This document shows, piece by piece, positions 1-6,444 of a stretch of 10,555 bases of DNA. Both the position numbers and the translations under genes were made by a program. Each line of letters starts with the position of its first letter. Within the stretch, counting starts at the first letter, position 1. The stretch comes from Loktanella sp. (lineage in GTDB: Bacteria > Pseudomonadota > Alphaproteobacteria > Rhodobacterales > Rhodobacteraceae): the NCBI GenBank assembly GCA_003551805.1, contig PUNR01000096.1, forward strand, positions 1 to 10,555, given 5' to 3'. Under the pieces are notes generated by a model. That model had not been told where the DNA came from, did no database searches, and worked only from the letters and a program-made list of their open reading frames with translations.

Positions 1-642
1 CGCGCAGGCCAGCACGGGCGTGGCTTTGCCGTGGTCGCACAAGAGGTGCGCAATCTGGCGGGCCGGTCGGCACAGGCGGCGCGCGAAACATCCGATCTGA
101 TCGCCGATGCCGCTGACCGCGTGGGTCAGGGCGTCAAAATAGCGGATCAGACGTCGCAATCCTTTGCCACGATCGCTGATCAGATCGCGCAGGCCCGTGA
201 TATCGTTGTGGCGATTGATCATGCCAGCGATACGCAGGCCCAAAGCATCGCGCAGATCGCGCTGGCCTTGCAGGAAATCGCTCGGTCCGTGCTTGATAGC
301 AGCCAGCAGGCGCAGGAACTGGCGGGCAGTGCCGGCCAGATGGACAAGGTGACAGCTGCCATGGCGGAACGGTTGCAATCCTTGCGCCTAAAAGAACCGA
401 CGCTGCCCGCTGATGCCGCCTTGCCCGATGACATTATGGCACAGATCCAGATGATGCTGGCGCAGCCTGGCAATCAGAAACGTGCCAAAGCACCTGCACC
501 GGTGGTCAGACATGGCGCAAAGACCGCCAGCAAGCCGACCCCCCGCGATGTTCCAGCGACCGTGCCCGCAAAAGCGTCACCCAAGCTGGCTAAGGGTGTC
601 AGTGCCTTTGACCGCGATGAACGTGGTTTTGGAAAATTCTGA
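1..642 (+). CDS. Methyl-accepting chemotaxis protein, C-terminal part (TlpT-like)
   Basis: This is the last 213 residues of a chemoreceptor whose start lies before the window; the frame is open from base 1. The first ~30 residues are the highly conserved hairpin tip that binds CheA and CheW (GRGFAVVAQEVRNLAGRSAQ), followed by the returning coiled-coil helix to about residue 130, rich in Ala, Gln and Ser. A variable Ala/Pro/Lys-rich tail of about 80 residues follows, ending in FGKF. No CheR/CheB-tethering pentapeptide is seen at the C-terminus. Whether the protein is cytoplasmic or membrane-bound cannot be told here. The next genes are a CheY6-like receiver and a CheA3-type protein, the order known for the cytoplasmic receptor TlpT in Rhodobacter sphaeroides chemotaxis operon 3. 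The TlpT assignment is therefore inferred from context; the family call is secure. Confidence 0.93.
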   Translation, partial: RAGQHGRGFAVVAQEVRNLAGRSAQAARETSDLIADAADRVGQGVKIADQTSQSFATIADQIAQARDIVVAIDHASDTQAQSIAQIALALQEIARSVLDSSQQAQELAGSAGQMDKVTAAMAERLQSLRLKEPTLPADAALPDDIMAQIQMMLAQPGNQKRAKAPAPVVRHGAKTASKPTPRDVPATVPAKASPKLAKGVSAFDRDERGFGKF

Positions 643-693
643 AAACAAGTGAACAAGGGCAGGCTGTGTAGCCCCTGAAAACGGAGACTAGAA

Positions 694-1098
694 ATGACCT
701 ATAACGTGATGGTTGTGGATGATGCCGCGATGATGCGGCTATACATCGCCAGCTTTCTGCGCGGGCGCAAGGATTTCAAACTGGTCGCGCAGGCCGCCAA
801 CGGGCAGGAGGCACTGGAAAAACTGGCTGACCACCCTGATCTGGACCTGATCCTGCTGGATATCGAAATGCCGGTGATGGACGGGCTTGAATTCCTGCGC
901 CATGCCAAGCTGAAAACCCGGGCCAAGATCTGCATGTTGTCATCGGTGACGGTGCAAGGATCGCCCTTGGCTGCCAAAGCCCGCGAACTGGGCGCTGATG
1001 GCGTGGTATCCAAGCCATCCGGCACCGTGTCACACGACCTCGAAGAACGCACGGGCGACGAATTGACCCGTGTGATGCGCACGCTGGTCGGCGCCTGA
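694..1098 (+). CDS. cheY6: Chemotaxis response regulator, single receiver domain, CheY6-like
   Basis: A 134-residue stand-alone receiver. The acidic pocket is D9/D10, the phosphoacceptor is D56 in LLDIEMPVMDG, the switch Ser is S83 or S84 (MLSS), and the conserved Lys is K107 in KPSG. The stretch after the switch Ser (SPLAAKARELGADGVVSKPSG) and the acidic extension that follows resemble the receiver of CheB more than a canonical CheY, but no methylesterase domain follows. This is the form I recall for R. sphaeroides CheY6, which takes phosphate from CheA3 and acts on the motor. The start has a good ribosome binding site (GGAG at 683-686, 7 bases upstream). It sits between the receptor and the CheA3-type gene, 51 and 34 bases from each, consistent with one operon. 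The CheY6 subgroup call rests on remembered similarity and gene order. Confidence 0.88.
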   Translation: MTYNVMVVDDAAMMRLYIASFLRGRKDFKLVAQAANGQEALEKLADHPDLDLILLDIEMPVMDGLEFLRHAKLKTRAKICMLSSVTVQGSPLAAKARELGADGVVSKPSGTVSHDLEERTGDELTRVMRTLVGA

Positions 1099-1132
1099 CC
1101 ATTCTTTCGAACCCCCACCGCACGAGGCGATC

Positions 1133-4100
1133 ATGACCGACGAAATGGACGAAATCTGGGCACTTTACGTCGATGACGGTGGTCAGGCGCTGGATGCAGT
1201 CGAAGAGGCGCTGGAAAGCCTGGCCAAGGGTCCGAAAGACCCGGCTTCCGATATTGGCGCGCTGTTTCGTGCGGTGCATACGTTCAAGGGTAACTCGCGT
1301 GTTCTGGGCCTTGCGCATGTCGAAAGTCTGGCCCATCTGGCCGAGGATCTGATCGGTCTGGTCCGTGATGCCGGTGTGCCTTATGATGCCGACATCGGTG
1401 AAATCCTGTTGCGCACCGGCGATATGCTGCGGAGGATGCTGGATGAAACCGCAGATTCAAGACAGGATGTGCCCGCAGACAGCGCCGCCGATCTGAAAGA
1501 CGATCTGCGCCAGATGATCACCCGTCTGACCGCGCCCGAAGAGGCCGCACCAAAACCGGCAAAACCCAAAAAAGCCGCAACGCCTAAACCTGCGCCCGCA
1601 CCAGAACCTGAACCAGCGCAAGATGATGTGTCCGAGCCGGACCCCGCACCTGCGGCTGCGTCCGAACCCGATATGCAACCCGCAGCCGCCCCAGAAGCGG
1701 AAACGCCGCAAACCGTTCCCCCCGTCGCACCAAAACCGCTTGATCTGGCGCTTAGCGGGCTTTTGGACCAGCTTGATGGCGGTGATGGTGCCGATTTTGA
1801 CGATTTTATGGACGAAGCGGATGAAGACCCCGCAGAGCCCGAACCCGATATCCCTCCGGTCGCTGTTGCACCCGAACCGGCCCCAGCACCGCAAGCTGCC
1901 GTCCTGGCGGAAGTAACCGATGGCCGCCTGCAAACGATTGATCCAGCCTATCGCAAGATTTTTGCCGAGATGGTCGATGATGCCTGCGCCGGTATCGACG
2001 CAGCCTGTGCGCAATGGGGTGCAGATAGTGCGCAGAAACTGACCAAGGTCGCAACAGACCTGCATTTCGCCGCCGAACGGATGCAGCTAGACCAATGGTG
2101 CGCCCTGATTGATGCGTTTCTGGCAACAGACCCGACCGCTGACACTGCCGCTGAACTGGCAAAGGCGCTGCGCGCCCGCGCGGTGCAGGATCTTGATGTC
2201 GCTCCAACGTCATCACAAGAGGCCGACACCGGCCCTGACGGACGCGCCTTTTTCGCGGCCATGGCCGAAATCTATCCGCTGATTGCCGATCAAAGCCAAC
2301 GCTTGCGTTCCGACAGCCCGCCCGAAACCGAAGAACGGCAAAGCCTTTGTGCGCGGATCACCGCATTGGCTGCCCCGATGGGATTTGTCCGGCTGATAGA
2401 TGCTGCCGAAACGCTGTGTTCGGTCCAGATCGGGCACGGCTATGCTGCGGCAGAACTCGGCTTTTACGAAGAATTGGTTCATATCGAATGGGCGTTGCCC
2501 GCTGCGATCTTTGATGCCGAGGTGGTGGCCCCCAGCAAGATGCTGGGCGCCTGGTGCCGCGATCATGTCTTTGACACCTTGCAGGACCTGCGCCACGGGT
2601 TGGAAGACCGCAGCGCCGCCCATGGTGCGGCATGGTTCCCCAAATTCGAAACCCTGATGCGGCGGGTCCATTTTGCCTGTCTGGCATATGACATCGACAC
2701 GGCGTCGCAACTGACGATGGCTTTGGTCGATCTGTTCGCGCGTATTCGCATTGATGACAAATCACCTGATGTGATCCTGTTGCAGATGGCCCGGGGTTTT
2801 GTCGATACGATGGAACTGGTCTTTGATGCGCTGGATCAGGGTGACACACCTGATACGTCGCGCATTGAAAAGATGTTCGAGGATGCCACCAGCGTTTGTT
2901 TTGTGGCATCGGGCATGGTGACGGCCAAAACGATTGAAAACCGTCTTGGCCTGCCGCCCGAATTTCACCGCGTCCTGTCGCCGGAAAGCGTCAAGGCGGC
3001 GTCGGATGCAATGGATGAAGGGTTGCAATTCTACGTCCTGCGCGCCGATCTGAACGAAGATGACGCGCTTGCGCAGGGTTTTCTGGAATGTATCACATCC
3101 GGCCTTGTGCGGATGATCACCAATGTCACCGTGTTTCTGGACCAGCGGACGCTGTTTGATTTTCTCGTGGCCTCAAGCCTGCCGACAGACCGGATGGTTG
3201 AACAGCTTGCCATGCTGGACCCTGAAGGTACGCGGTTGTCGGTGGCGCATATTCTGGAACAACGCGACCAACCCGCCGCAGAATTGCCCCATGATGCGCT
3301 TGATGCGGTGCAATTGACACGTCGTAACGACAATACCAACCTGCTGGAAGCGGTTGGTGCGATTTCGGCCAGCCATGCGCTGCTGGAACATGATCTGGCG
3401 AAACTGGCCGCTGTTGATCTGATGCAGGATATCGAATCCGCGCTGCATCGTGCGGGGCTGCCTTCGCTTGATCTGAAAATCGGGGCGATCCTGCGCGACA
3501 AGCTCGACAATCACAACCAACGCCTGCGCCAGATCAGCGAAAGCGGCACGCAATTGTCGGCCGAACTGACCTATTTGCAGCAGGAAAGCGTTGCCCAAAG
3601 ATCGCATCCGGCGGAAATCCTGTTGCGTGCTCTTGGTGCCTTTGTTGCGGCCGAGGCCAAAAAGATGGGCGGTGAGGCACGGCTGACGCATGTCGGCGGT
3701 CAGATCACGCTGGATCTGCAACTGATCGAGGAATTGCGCCAGATCCTTAAGGCACTGGTGTTGACGCGCCTGCATGTCGCCCACCCACCCACGCGTTTTC
3801 ACGTCTCGATCGAGGCGGAAAGTGACCATATCCGTGTCGAACTCTCCGACAACAGCCCCACGGATCTGGGGATCGCGGATGTGGCGGCGTTGGATAAACT
3901 CGTCACTGACCGCAAGGGTCAGATCCGCAAGGTCGTGCTGCCGGCAGCGGCGGGTCTGCGGTTTCACCTGAGCCTGCCGCAAAAGATGATCGTGCTTGAC
4001 GGCATGGTCGTGCGCTGCGGCAACGTGCGCTATGTGCTGCCCGTCGATGCAATCCAGCGGATATTGCAGACCGATCAGATCGTCTCTGTGTCGGCTGGTG

Positions 4101-4399
4101 GCGGGCAGATGCTGAAACCTGATGACGGCGGGCTGGTGCCGATCCGGGCGCTGCGCGGGCAGTTGGTGGATGTGGCGCGCGGCCAACGGCTGTTCGTGAT
4201 TATCCAGACCAATGGCGCGCGCTTTGCCGTGCCGGTGGATGAATTGCTGGGCCAGCAACTGGTGCTTTTGCGCCCGCTGGAAGGTGTCTTGTCCAACGTG
4301 CGCGCGATGAGCGGTGTCGCCATCCTGTCGGGTGGCGAGATCGGGCTGGTTGTATCGGTCAGCGCAATGGCCCCCGCAGATGCTAAAGGTGTTGCCTGA
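1133..4399 (+). CDS. cheA3: CheA3-type chemotaxis protein: HPt and CheW-like domains with a degenerate kinase region
   Basis: A 1088-residue protein in pieces. Residues 1-132 are an HPt (P1) domain with phosphoacceptor H49 in VHTFKGNSRVLGL. Residues 133-265 are an Ala/Pro/Glu-rich linker. Residues 266-800 are a long helical region without a recognised domain. Residues about 815-950 look like a worn-down CheA ATPase (P4) domain. Residues about 953-1085 are a CheW-like P5 domain (MIVLDGMVVRCGNVRYVLPVDAI) that docks on receptors. In the P4-like part the N-box Asn is replaced by L877 and the Gly-rich ATP-binding motifs are absent (D906 N907 S908 P909), so it should not bind ATP. R. sphaeroides CheA3 has the same plan: P1 and P5 flanking nearly 800 residues that dephosphorylate CheY6, with P1 phosphorylated in trans by CheA4. 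Start supported by GAGG at 1124-1127. Position after the CheY6-like gene fits the specific CheA3-CheY6 pair. Phosphatase activity here is inferred. Confidence 0.87.
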   Translation: MTDEMDEIWALYVDDGGQALDAVEEALESLAKGPKDPASDIGALFRAVHTFKGNSRVLGLAHVESLAHLAEDLIGLVRDAGVPYDADIGEILLRTGDMLRRMLDETADSRQDVPADSAADLKDDLRQMITRLTAPEEAAPKPAKPKKAATPKPAPAPEPEPAQDDVSEPDPAPAAASEPDMQPAAAPEAETPQTVPPVAPKPLDLALSGLLDQLDGGDGADFDDFMDEADEDPAEPEPDIPPVAVAPEPAPAPQAAVLAEVTDGRLQTIDPAYRKIFAEMVDDACAGIDAACAQWGADSAQKLTKVATDLHFAAERMQLDQWCALIDAFLATDPTADTAAELAKALRARAVQDLDVAPTSSQEADTGPDGRAFFAAMAEIYPLIADQSQRLRSDSPPETEERQSLCARITALAAPMGFVRLIDAAETLCSVQIGHGYAAAELGFYEELVHIEWALPAAIFDAEVVAPSKMLGAWCRDHVFDTLQDLRHGLEDRSAAHGAAWFPKFETLMRRVHFACLAYDIDTASQLTMALVDLFARIRIDDKSPDVILLQMARGFVDTMELVFDALDQGDTPDTSRIEKMFEDATSVCFVASGMVTAKTIENRLGLPPEFHRVLSPESVKAASDAMDEGLQFYVLRADLNEDDALAQGFLECITSGLVRMITNVTVFLDQRTLFDFLVASSLPTDRMVEQLAMLDPEGTRLSVAHILEQRDQPAAELPHDALDAVQLTRRNDNTNLLEAVGAISASHALLEHDLAKLAAVDLMQDIESALHRAGLPSLDLKIGAILRDKLDNHNQRLRQISESGTQLSAELTYLQQESVAQRSHPAEILLRALGAFVAAEAKKMGGEARLTHVGGQITLDLQLIEELRQILKALVLTRLHVAHPPTRFHVSIEAESDHIRVELSDNSPTDLGIADVAALDKLVTDRKGQIRKVVLPAAAGLRFHLSLPQKMIVLDGMVVRCGNVRYVLPVDAIQRILQTDQIVSVSAGGGQMLKPDDGGLVPIRALRGQLVDVARGQRLFVIIQTNGARFAVPVDELLGQQLVLLRPLEGVLSNVRAMSGVAILSGGEIGLVVSVSAMAPADAKGVA

Positions 4400-4427
4400 C
4401 GGCTAACAAATCCGGCGCAGCAGCCGT
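4399..4427 (+). repeat. Short inverted repeat after cheA3
   Basis: ACGGCT at 4399-4404 is repeated in inverse form as AGCCGT at 4422-4427, separated by 17 bases, starting at the cheA3 stop codon. It could form a 6-base-pair hairpin and is followed by only three T residues. It may weakly separate the che genes from fliS, but the loop is long and the T-tract poor, so it is not called a terminator. Confidence 0.25.
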
Positions 4428-4468
4428 TTCAAAAGACATAGGAATGTTTCTGCAAAAGGCCGATCCCG

Positions 4469-4867
4469 ATGCAATTTGCCCATGCCCGTGCCGCCTATCG
4501 CCAGACGGAAAAGGCCACGCCGCCAACAGCGGCAGATCCGTACGAGATTATCAGGGAAACCCTGCGCGAACTGTCCAGAGCCTTGCAGGTTCTGGCCGAG
4601 GCGCAGGACAAAGGGCAGCCGATGCCACCTGATCCGATGAACCGGGGGCTGACGGCAGTCTATATCCTGCAATCCAGTCTGGATTTTGAAAAAGGCGGCG
4701 AGATCGCACAGGACTTGTTCCAGCTATATGAATTTGTCCGCTATCACCTGCTGGCTGCCTTTCGCGGTGAAACCGACGCCCGTCTGCATGATGCCGCTGC
4801 GGCGATGATCGAAATCCTGTCCGCCTGGCAGGATATCGGTCCGGCAGCCAAGACGTCGCTGGCCTGA
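4469..4867 (+). CDS. fliS: Flagellin export chaperone FliS
   Basis: A 132-residue, mainly helical protein. FliS binds the C-terminal helix of flagellin in the cytoplasm, stops it polymerising early and brings it to the export gate. The family core is clear: a Tyr near the N-terminus (Y10), helices through 22-47, the conserved LQSSLDFEKGGEIAQDLFQL at residues 67-86 with a following YEF, and a last amphipathic helix ending in ILSAWQDI near 116-123. Length matches FliS proteins (about 120-140 residues). The start is preceded by AAAAGG at 4454-4459. It follows cheA3 after 69 bases, and its stop overlaps the next start (TGATG), so it heads a small translationally coupled group. fliD and the flagellin gene, frequent partners, are not in the window. 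Confidence 0.9.
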   Translation: MQFAHARAAYRQTEKATPPTAADPYEIIRETLRELSRALQVLAEAQDKGQPMPPDPMNRGLTAVYILQSSLDFEKGGEIAQDLFQLYEFVRYHLLAAFRGETDARLHDAAAAMIEILSAWQDIGPAAKTSLA

Positions 4868-5187
4868 TGGATATGGCGCGGCATATGGGGGCGGCGGCGG
4901 CAACAGATCAGCTTCGCGCACAGATTGCCGCGTTGCAGGCTGCGGTGATCGCCCGCGACGGGCCAGCCATTTCCAGCGCCGAACTGGCCTTGCGCAGTGC
5001 AGCGCTGGCGCTGGTTGGCACGGGATCTGTGTCTGGTCCCGATGCCGACCCCGCGATGGCGTTGTTGCAAGAAGCGATACTGGCACTGCGCGCCGCGGCA
5101 GAGGCGCTAGAGGACGACGCAAACGGCAGCCGCGCCAGTATCGGACGCCGCGCTTATATGCGGCTTTTGCCCGGTGGCGACCAATGA
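4867..5187 (+). CDS. Small helical protein of unknown function, coupled to fliS (possible FliT-like chaperone)
   Basis: A 106-residue protein that I do not recognise by sequence. It is Ala/Leu-rich and looks helical throughout: residues 12-30 (TDQLRAQIAALQAAVIARD), 36-51 and 63-85, with a basic C-terminal end (RASIGRRAYMRLL). No signal peptide, membrane segment or catalytic motif is visible. The start codon overlaps the fliS stop and has no good ribosome binding site of its own, suggesting translational coupling; ATG codons at 4873 and 4885 are alternatives. In many flagellar loci the gene after fliS is fliT, another small helical export chaperone, and size and position fit that role. I see no FliT signature, so this is only a suggestion. 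The reading frame is credible because both ends interlock with neighbours. Confidence 0.7.
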   Translation: MDMARHMGAAAATDQLRAQIAALQAAVIARDGPAISSAELALRSAALALVGTGSVSGPDADPAMALLQEAILALRAAAEALEDDANGSRASIGRRAYMRLLPGGDQ

Positions 5188-5387
5188 CGCCCGGTCCCTG
5201 CAACCTGTGCCAGCGCATCCGGATCTTTGTCGGATCGGGGTTGGGGCTGATCGTGCTGATCTACCTGCAGCCGCAGGGCGCCGTGGCGCTCGCGCGTCTG
5301 ATGCCCGATCCATTCTGGATCGGCGCAGGACTGACGGGCGCGGGCGTGCTGGTTTTCGCGGTCCGGCTTTACAGGGCCTTCAGGTAG
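5184..5387 (+). CDS. Small membrane protein with an N-terminal CxxC motif, unknown function
   Basis: A 67-residue protein with two probable membrane helices, about residues 13-29 (IFVGSGLGLIVLIYLQ) and 44-62 (FWIGAGLTGAGVLVFAV), and a basic C-terminal tail (RLYRAFR). Just before the first helix is CNLCQR (C6, C9), which could bind a metal or form a disulfide; the side of the membrane it faces is not clear. The start overlaps the previous stop (ATGA), so it is the third gene of the fliS group. Its last 19 bases overlap the end of a small gene on the other strand. No family is recognised. A membrane role in the flagellar base would suit the location but is inference. Confidence 0.6.
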   Translation: MTPGPCNLCQRIRIFVGSGLGLIVLIYLQPQGAVALARLMPDPFWIGAGLTGAGVLVFAVRLYRAFR

Positions 5388-5506
5388 CGCCAAAGCCGTT
5401 TGACCCGGCAGGAAACGGCTGTGCCTTTGGCATCATAACGCACGATGACGATGCCAAGACGTGCGGCCTGCAAGGTGGCAGGGGTCAGGGGCGGACGATT
5501 GAACAT
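5369..5506 (-). CDS. Small basic protein of 45 residues, unknown function
   Basis: A 46-codon reading frame that runs from ATG at 5506 to TAA at 5369-5371. The product begins MFNRPPLTPATLQAARLGIV and ends in a basic stretch (CRVKRLWRYLKAL). AAGGA lies 8 bases before the start, just past the stop of the FliL-like gene, whose end is only 11 bases away, so the two look like a two-gene operon. Codon third positions are mostly G or C, as in the neighbours. It has one Cys, no signal peptide and no clear membrane segment, although residues 16-22 are hydrophobic. The frame overlaps the tail of the opposite-strand 67-residue gene by 19 bases. No homologue is recalled; the ribosome binding site and spacing support a real gene. 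Confidence 0.5.
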   Translation of the reverse strand: MFNRPPLTPATLQAARLGIVIVRYDAKGTAVSCRVKRLWRYLKAL

Positions 5507-5517
5507 GCGATATCCTT

Positions 5518-5979
5518 TCATGAAATCAGGGTCCAACTTGTCAAAAACACCTCTGTCACCAATGCGGGCAGGCCCGCATTCGTCAGTTCGGTGTTGAAAC
5601 GTGTCAAAAGCAGTGCCGGCAAAGCGGCGTGCAAATCTATCAGCGGTATCTCATCAGCCGCAGCCAGCAAGGTTGTGGTGACCATCTGTGGGATCAGGTT
5701 CTCGCGCTCTGCAAAACCAGCCATCGCGGACATACCGTGGCGGCGGTCGATCCCCACGCCGATCGTCAGATTGACATGACCGCCTTGGGGCAGGCTGACG
5801 GTGATCGGCAGGGCAAAGGGGACATAGGTCGTCGAGACGGGCACAAAAACCGGCGCTTCCTCTTCCGGTGCGGGTGTGGGCGCGCGCAGGGCCAGGATAC
5901 TGCCCATCACCAAGGCCAGCGGCAAGCCCAGACAGGGCAATAGAAAGGCACGCATTGCAGGTGAAAGGCGGGTCATCAT
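5518..5979 (-). CDS. FliL-like flagellar basal-body-associated membrane protein
   Basis: A 153-residue protein with one N-terminal membrane helix (about residues 9-31), a short Pro/Glu linker (APTPAPEEEAP, 33-43) and a periplasmic domain. The domain has the outline of FliL: a strand region with VPFALPITVSLPQGGHVNLT at 53-72, a central helical part, then a helix plus final strand, RFNTELTNAGLPALVTEVFL at 127-146, where FliL proteins typically end in an N-x-L helix and a V-x-F-T strand. FliL sits at the inner membrane around the stator and helps motor torque or swarming. The similarity is remote and I place it by shape, so it may be a diverged paralogue; a canonical fliL would be expected in the fliK-R cluster. 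Start options are the adjacent ATGs at 5979 and 5976; no good ribosome binding site is seen. Confidence 0.6.
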   Translation of the reverse strand: MMTRLSPAMRAFLLPCLGLPLALVMGSILALRAPTPAPEEEAPVFVPVSTTYVPFALPITVSLPQGGHVNLTIGVGIDRRHGMSAMAGFAERENLIPQMVTTTLLAAADEIPLIDLHAALPALLLTRFNTELTNAGLPALVTEVFLTSWTLIS

Positions 5980-5990
5980 GCGGCAGTGCC

Positions 5991-6006
5991 TGCAAATGCC
6001 GGGCCA
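5991..6006 (-). promoter_or_regulatory. Candidate sigma54 promoter for the FliL-like gene
   Basis: Read on the minus strand, TGGCCCGGCATTTGCA matches the -24/-12 consensus TGGCACG-N4-TTGCA at every fixed base but one, with exact GG-N10-GC spacing. It faces the FliL-like gene. The predicted transcription start (about 5980) falls directly at the annotated ATG, which would make the transcript leaderless or mean that translation begins further in, for example at the ATG for residue 9. Confidence 0.4.
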
Positions 6007-6011
6007 AGTCC

Positions 6012-6038
6012 TAAAATCTTGCGCGCCTTTGCCGTTGG
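6012..6038 (+). promoter_or_regulatory. Candidate sigma28 (FliA)-type promoter
   Basis: TAAAATCT at 6012-6019 and GCCGTTGG at 6031-6038 resemble the flagellar sigma28 consensus TAAAGTTT-N11-GCCGATAA. The TAAA-N15-GCCG core is exact and the outer bases match in part. It lies about 30 bases before the ribosome binding site of the 124-residue gene. It would make that gene and the Sel1-repeat gene late flagellar genes. The -10 element is incomplete, so the call is tentative. Confidence 0.33.
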
Positions 6039-6069
6039 AACAGGCAGCACAGGTTCAGAAAGGACGATC

Positions 6070-6444
6070 ATGACCCGGATGCGCGCGCCATCCTGGACGC
6101 CAAGCTGGCCCCGTCGAGCACGGAACAAACCACCTGCGCAGGATTTTGCGCTGGTCCGGCGCAGCACCAACCTGCATGATCTGGCGCGGGTGGAACGGCA
6201 TTTGCCCGATATTCTGGGCCGCGCGCTGGCGCGTGGCTGGATTGATGCGGATTTTGGCGCGGCATTGATGGCCGATCCCAAGGGATTGCTTGCGCGCTAT
6301 GACGTGTTTCTGCCCGATGACGTGATCTTGCAGACCGAACTGACCGAAACCGGCCGCCAGCGGATCGTCGTGTATGAAACTGAAACCACCGGCGTCAGGC
6401 GGCGGGTGATGTTCTTGCAGCTGGTGATGATGGCAGGCACATGA
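6070..6444 (+). CDS. Protein of unknown function, 124 residues, with a nitrile-hydratase-leader-like segment
   Basis: I chose ATG 6070 because AGGA at 6061-6064 precedes it by 5 bases; the frame extends upstream to GTG 5986 but without a ribosome binding site and through promoter-like sequence. The N-terminus is basic and Trp/Pro-containing (SWTPSWPRRARNK, residues 8-20). Residues 50-85 (GRALARGWIDADFGAALMADP, then LLARYDVFLPDDV) recall the 'D-x-x-F-x-x-x-L-x-x-DP, then G-x-x-L-P' pattern of nitrile-hydratase alpha and the leader peptides built on it. The end is likely beta-stranded (IVVYETETTG, then RRRVMFLQLV). No metal-binding Cys cluster is present, so it is not an enzyme subunit. The stop overlaps the next start (ATGA), linking it to the Sel1-repeat gene. 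Function is unknown; a flagellar role is suggested only by location. Confidence 0.65.
   Translation: MTRMRAPSWTPSWPRRARNKPPAQDFALVRRSTNLHDLARVERHLPDILGRALARGWIDADFGAALMADPKGLLARYDVFLPDDVILQTELTETGRQRIVVYETETTGVRRRVMFLQLVMMAGT

Noticed and set aside
644..690. GC-rich short dyad between the receptor gene and the CheY6-like gene, as a terminator.
   Set aside because: The stem is only about four base pairs and has no T-tract; the genes look co-transcribed.
1551..1900. Pro/Ala/Glu-rich stretch in cheA3 as a frameshift or inserted sequence.
   Set aside because: The frame is intact on both sides, and such linkers are normal between HPt and later domains in CheA proteins.
1457..2065. 202-codon minus-strand frame rich in Gly, Cys, Phe and Arg, opposite the cheA3 linker.
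   Set aside because: It is the complement of the Pro/Glu/Ala linker codons and shows no domain.
3173..4258. Long 361-codon open frame on the minus strand inside cheA3.
   Set aside because: It is antisense to a well-supported gene, has His/Gln/Arg-rich composition typical of shadow frames, and no ribosome binding site context.
4439..4466. GCCGATCC at 4459-4466 before fliS, resembling a sigma28 -10 element.
   Set aside because: There is no TAAA at the right distance (only TAGG at 4439-4442), and a start from it would fall inside the first codons of fliS.
5986..6069. GTG start at 5986 for the 124-residue gene.
   Set aside because: It has no ribosome binding site and spans the sigma28-like element; ATG 6070 has AGGA 5 bases upstream.
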